From an uncultured Solobacterium sp. (lineage in GTDB: Bacteria > Bacillota_I > Bacilli_A > Erysipelotrichales > Erysipelotrichaceae), in NCBI GenBank assembly GCA_938041275.1, contig CALISH010000108.1, positions 1 to 35,315 on the forward strand: a stretch of 35,315 nt of DNA. The letters run 5' to 3'. Position 1 is the first letter of the stretch. Each line of letters begins with the position of its first letter. A program made the position numbers and the translations under genes. Shown piece after piece: positions 31,802-35,315 of the stretch. The notes beneath the pieces are model-generated. The model was not told where the DNA came from. It did not search any database and saw only the letters and a program-made list of their open reading frames with translations.

Positions 31802-32416
31802 CTAATTCTCTTTCTGTGCTTTGATGACTTTCATACGTGAGAATTCTTCACGTTCTTTTTCTTCCAAAGATTCAGTCATTTCTTTAATCGATGATTGATA
31901 ACGAGGTATCACAACATTCTTTAAAGCATTTGCACGTTTCTGTGTTTTGGAGATTGCATTTGCGAGACGATAGATAGAGTTATCTACTTCTGCCAGTATT
32001 AATGTAATCTGTTTTACTTTCTGAAATTGGATGTACGCTTCATCGATACGTGACGATGTACCCTCTAGACCGTATGGTACTTCTACACTATCAGGTTGGT
32101 GATAGATAATATTAGGAACTTCAACCCCCATAACACTACGATATGTGAGTTTAATTGAATCATCTACTTTTATCTGTTCTGTGATAGCAGTAATCATACC
32201 ACTAGACATATTTGCCTGTTGTAGTAAATAGTATCCTGTTTGATACGCACTGGTAATCTGTTCACGTAGAACTTTTACCTTCTCTACCTGAGACATCATT
32301 TCACGAATCAAAATATTACGCTTACGATCCATTAGTTCAAAGCCGTTTTGAGCAAGAGCCAGGGATTTGCGGGCTTTGATAAGATTACCCTTTGTCGCAA
32401 CTGCCTGCGCTGCCAT
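31802..32416 (-). CDS. ntpD: V-type ATPase subunit D
   Basis: The 204-residue protein is the central rotor stalk subunit of the V1 part. It starts AAQAVATKGNLIKARKSLALAQNGFELMDRKRN, the opening typical of subunit D, and is almost wholly helical, with long coiled coils at both ends. It begins 2 bases after the stop of subunit B. The operon order A-B-D is common for bacterial V-type enzymes. Whether this enzyme pumps Na+ or H+ depends on the membrane ring, which lies outside the window. Confidence 0.95.
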   Translation of the reverse strand: MAAQAVATKGNLIKARKSLALAQNGFELMDRKRNILIREMMSQVEKVKVLREQITSAYQTGYYLLQQANMSSGMITAITEQIKVDDSIKLTYRSVMGVEVPNIIYHQPDSVEVPYGLEGTSSRIDEAYIQFQKVKQITLILAEVDNSIYRLANAISKTQKRANALKNVVIPRYQSSIKEMTESLEEKEREEFSRMKVIKAQKEN

Positions 32417-32418
32417 AA

Positions 32419-33837
32419 CTACTCTTCTCCTTTAATAATTAACTGAATCGTATGCTCAGCATGTTCAGAGTCGTAGTTAGCTTCAATGATCTTAGGATCA
32501 AGACGATCTAACGCTTCCTTAGGAAGTAAGGATAATAATGCCCAACCAAGTCCAAGTGTTTCCTTCATGGAACGATTGACACGATATCCCTGTCCTAAAA
32601 ATATAGATTCAAATCTCTTACCAAACGCAATATATTGTTTATCTAATGGAGATAGTTCATCTTCACCGATAACACTCGCTAGAGATCTTGCGTCCTGTAC
32701 TTTTGCATAACATGCAAATAACTGGTTCGCAACATCCTGATGATCTGCTCTTGTATAACCCTCACCGATACCATCCTTCATCAAACGAGATAGTGATGAA
32801 AGAATTCCGATTGGTGGATTGATGTTATTGAGAAATAAGTCACGGTCCAATACAATCTGACCTTCTGTAATATATCCAGTTAAGTCAGGCACTGGGTGAG
32901 TGATATCATCGTTAGGCATTGTTAAGATAGGAATCTGTGTAACAGAACCCTTTCCACCTTTAACGATACCTGCTCTTTCATATAAAGAAGCTAAGTCAGA
33001 ATACATGTATCCAGGGAAACCTTTACGTGAAGGAATTTCACCCTTAGAGGATGAGAACTCACGTACGGCTTCACAATACGCTGTCATATCTGTCAAAATA
33101 ACAAGAACGTTCATATCACATTCATATGCAAGATATTCAGCAGCTGTTAATGCACAACGTGGAGTCATAATTCTTTCAAGGATTGGGTCATCAGATAAGT
33201 TAATAAACATACATACCTTATCCATTACACCCGTTTCTTCAAAAGAACGTCTGAATGTATCCGCTACGTCATTCTTAACACCCATCGCACCAAACACGAT
33301 ACAGAAGTTTTCCGCATCCTGTCCTGTTAGTGATGCTTGTCTAACAATCTGGCTAGCAAGCTTATCATGCGGTAAACCTGAGCCAGAGAAAATAGGTAAT
33401 TTCTGTCCACGAATTAAAGTATTTAATCCATCAATTGCAGAGATACCTGTATTGATGTAGTTACGTGGATATTCACGAGAAACTGGGTTTAAAGGCTTAC
33501 CATTTACATCCTCATATTTGTTGATGTATACAGGTCCAAGATTATCAATTGGATCACCTACACCATTAAATGTACGACCAAGAATTTCTTTGGATACCCC
33601 TAATACCATTGGATGTCCTAATAGCTTTGTCTTTGTATTTGTTTTACCCAATCCATCTGTTCCTTCAAATACCTGAATAATGGCACGTTCCCCTTCAATT
33701 TCAACAACTCTGCCTTTACGTCTCGAGCCATTGTTTAGAAGAATTGAAACCATTTCTTCGTTTGAAACATTTTTTACATGATCCAATGCAACAAGAGAGC
33801 CTTGGATTTCATCTAAACCTAATAATTGTAAACTCAT
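32419..33837 (-). CDS. ntpB: V-type ATPase subunit B
   Basis: The 472-residue subunit is the non-catalytic partner of subunit A. The place of the P-loop reads GSGLPHDKLA, without GKT, as in other B subunits. Typical blocks are RDFFLNN-like segments (VLDRDLFLNNINPPI), TQIPILTMPNDDITHPVPDLTGYITEG, and GFPGYMYSDLASLYERAG. It lies 15 bases downstream of subunit A and is followed 2 bases later by subunit D. Its expression is bound to that of subunit A. Confidence 0.97.
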   Translation of the reverse strand: MSLQLLGLDEIQGSLVALDHVKNVSNEEMVSILLNNGSRRKGRVVEIEGERAIIQVFEGTDGLGKTNTKTKLLGHPMVLGVSKEILGRTFNGVGDPIDNLGPVYINKYEDVNGKPLNPVSREYPRNYINTGISAIDGLNTLIRGQKLPIFSGSGLPHDKLASQIVRQASLTGQDAENFCIVFGAMGVKNDVADTFRRSFEETGVMDKVCMFINLSDDPILERIMTPRCALTAAEYLAYECDMNVLVILTDMTAYCEAVREFSSSKGEIPSRKGFPGYMYSDLASLYERAGIVKGGKGSVTQIPILTMPNDDITHPVPDLTGYITEGQIVLDRDLFLNNINPPIGILSSLSRLMKDGIGEGYTRADHQDVANQLFACYAKVQDARSLASVIGEDELSPLDKQYIAFGKRFESIFLGQGYRVNRSMKETLGLGWALLSLLPKEALDRLDPKIIEANYDSEHAEHTIQLIIKGEE

Positions 33838-33852
33838 TGAAATCCTCCTCTC

Positions 33853-35315
33853 TTATTGAATTGATGCTAATGCAGCATCAATCTTTTCATTGTATGCATC
33901 TAGTAATGCTAGATTGTTATTTGGTACATCATATTTCATCTTGATAACTTCATCAAATACACCTGTCTGTGTCATGAGAGATACAGGAATATGCTTTTGA
34001 ACATATGGTGTACATGCTTGTCTTAAGTAATGAATTACCTTTAACATCTTGTATTGTTTCTCAAGAGAAACGTAAGTATCTTCAGGATGGAAAGAGTTTT
34101 GTTGGAGGTAGCCAACACGTACGACACGTCCAATCTCTAGTGTTAACTTTTGATCTTCAGGTAATACGTCCGAACCAATCAACTTAACAATTTCCATTAA
34201 CTGTGCTTCTTCATGCAAAATAGACTGCATCTCTTGACGTAAGTCAATAAAGTCATGTGCTACATTCTTATCATACCAACGTGTTAAATCATCGATATAT
34301 TCAGAGTAACTGTCTGTCCAGTTTACAGCTGGATAGTGACGCATATATGCAAGTGATTTATCTAAGGCCCAGAAACTACGTACGAAACGTTTTGTATTCT
34401 GTGTAACTGGCTCTGAGAAGTCACCACCCTGTGGTGATACTGCACCGATTAAAGTAACAGAACCCTTTTTACCAGATAACGCATCTACCATACCTGCACG
34501 TTCATAGAACTGTGCAATACGTGATGGTAAGTATGCTGGGAAGCCTTCTTCTGCAGGCATTTCTTCCAAACGACCAGAAATTTCACGTAAGGCTTCAGCC
34601 CAACGAGATGTAGAGTCGGCCATAAGCGCTACATGATATCCCATATCACGATAGTATTCAGCCATGGTAACACCTGTATAGATAGATGCTTCACGCGCAG
34701 CTACTGGCATGTTTGAAGTATTCGCAATCAATACCGTACGATCTAACAATGGCTTGCCAGACTTAGGGTCAATTAATTCTGCGAATTCTTCTAGAACCTG
34801 TGTCATTTCGTTACCACGTTCACCACAACCTACATAGATGATGATATCTGCATCACACCACTTGGCAATCTGGTGCTGAAGCATTGTCTTACCTGCACCA
34901 AATCCTCCAGGAATTGCAGAAGAACCGCCCTTAGCAATTGGGAACATTGTATCAATAACACGCTGACCTGTAATCAAAGGAATTGAGATTGGCTCACGCT
35001 TGATAATTGGGCGTGGGTTACGAATCGCCCACTGCTGCATCAGTTTTACTTCAACCTCTGCCTCATCAAATTCACTCTTTACAACGAGTAATACATCATT
35101 AACAGTATACTCTCCACTTAGTGATGCCTTTATAACTGTACCGTTTAAGCCAATTGGAATCAAAGAACGGTGTTCAATCAATGATGTCTCTGGAGTTGTA
35201 GCGAAGATCTGTCCTTCTTTAACAGTATCGCCTTCCTTTACTAACATCGTCACATTCCATTTCTTTTCAAGATCAAGTGCAGGTACAGATTTACCTTCCG
35301 CAATGAAGGCACCCT
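33853..35315 (-). CDS. ntpA: V-type ATPase catalytic subunit A (N-terminus cut by window edge)
   Basis: Only the C-terminal ~486 residues lie in the window; the frame is open to the right edge (GAFIAEGKSVPALDLEKKWNV upstream of the first start codon). The Walker A loop is PGGFGAGKT, and CGERGNEMTQVLEEF carries the catalytic Glu. It hydrolyses or makes ATP in the V1 head. It is upstream of subunit B by 15 bases. The GTG at 35253 is an internal codon, not a start. A full-length A subunit has about 580-590 residues, so roughly 100 residues are missing. Confidence 0.97.
   Translation of the reverse strand, partial: GAFIAEGKSVPALDLEKKWNVTMLVKEGDTVKEGQIFATTPETSLIEHRSLIPIGLNGTVIKASLSGEYTVNDVLLVVKSEFDEAEVEVKLMQQWAIRNPRPIIKREPISIPLITGQRVIDTMFPIAKGGSSAIPGGFGAGKTMLQHQIAKWCDADIIIYVGCGERGNEMTQVLEEFAELIDPKSGKPLLDRTVLIANTSNMPVAAREASIYTGVTMAEYYRDMGYHVALMADSTSRWAEALREISGRLEEMPAEEGFPAYLPSRIAQFYERAGMVDALSGKKGSVTLIGAVSPQGGDFSEPVTQNTKRFVRSFWALDKSLAYMRHYPAVNWTDSYSEYIDDLTRWYDKNVAHDFIDLRQEMQSILHEEAQLMEIVKLIGSDVLPEDQKLTLEIGRVVRVGYLQQNSFHPEDTYVSLEKQYKMLKVIHYLRQACTPYVQKHIPVSLMTQTGVFDEVIKMKYDVPNNNLALLDAYNEKIDAALASIQ

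Noticed and set aside
32900..33460. Plus-strand open frame (186 codons) opposite V-ATPase subunit B
   Set aside because: It lies fully inside ntpB, has no ribosome site and no recognisable domain.
1..35315. tRNA, rRNA, riboswitch or T-box elements
   Set aside because: I looked through the intergenic regions on both strands and saw no cloverleaf, T-box sequence or leader long enough for a riboswitch; a covariance-model search could still find a small RNA.

Overview
The window is a gene-dense, low-GC Bacillota chromosome segment. Protein types and sequence style suggest Erysipelotrichales (Erysipelotrichaceae-like); this is an inference from gene content, not a proven assignment. Supporting signs are a V-type (Ntp-like) ATPase, a SufCDSUB operon of Bacillus type with a short SufD, MurT/GatD, a DUF1846 protein, strong AGGAGG-type ribosome sites, and TGA used as a normal stop (for example at 16530), which excludes a Mollicutes-type code. 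I see no tRNA, rRNA, insertion sequence, prophage, CRISPR array or resistance island. No intergenic stretch exceeds about 190 bases.

Layout. 1-2600: minus-strand housekeeping genes, namely a ParB-like small protein followed by the start of a RluB-type pseudouridine synthase (cut by the left edge), a Nudix hydrolase followed by a C39-like predicted cysteine peptidase, and a glutathione peroxidase. 2600-8100: an MmcQ/YjbR-EVE protein plus oligoendopeptidase F (minus), divergent from a DUF1846 protein and a CmpB-type membrane protein (plus). 8100-12734: a MATE transporter, thymidine kinase, and a TetM-like translational GTPase fused to a C-terminal NYN/YacP (Rae1-like) nuclease domain. 12.8-17.8 kb: an AlaX-like tRNA-editing protein, a flavo-diiron protein, a DegV protein, and a DUF2812/PadR pair whose promoter carries two perfect copies of a 19-bp inverted repeat. 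17.9-23.1 kb: sufC-sufD-sufS-sufU-sufB with a folate gene overlapping the end of sufB. 23.3-25.65 kb: two coupled PrsA-like secretion genes and a HIT protein. 25.7-30.3 kb: a tight five-gene operon (recX with an extra N-terminal domain, yhaM, murT, gatD, and a small tail-anchored protein with a HEPN-like RNxxxH motif). 30.5-31.7 kb: a Thr-rich beta-helix lipoprotein of the Cthe_2159/DUF4353 type. 31.8 kb to the right edge: V-type ATPase subunits D, B and A (A is cut by the edge).

Most transcription units are clearly delimited: 13 hairpins and 14 promoter candidates are listed, many promoters being of the extended -10 type (TGnTATAAT-like) with a poor -35.

The most unusual item is the translational GTPase-NYN fusion at 10230-12734. 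Its G domain and NYN acidic residues look intact, the domain IV loop is unlike the tetracycline-protection loop of TetM, and its promoter -10 lies only 6 nt from the ATG without a ribosome site, suggesting a leaderless mRNA. Because the stand-alone NYN relative Rae1 cuts mRNA in the ribosomal A site, a GTPase-delivered, ribosome-acting nuclease is a reasonable hypothesis. Other items for a second look are the PadR operator layout, the RecX N-terminal extension, the HEPN-like protein in the MurT/GatD operon, the AlaX-like protein missing one zinc ligand, and the C39-like protein.
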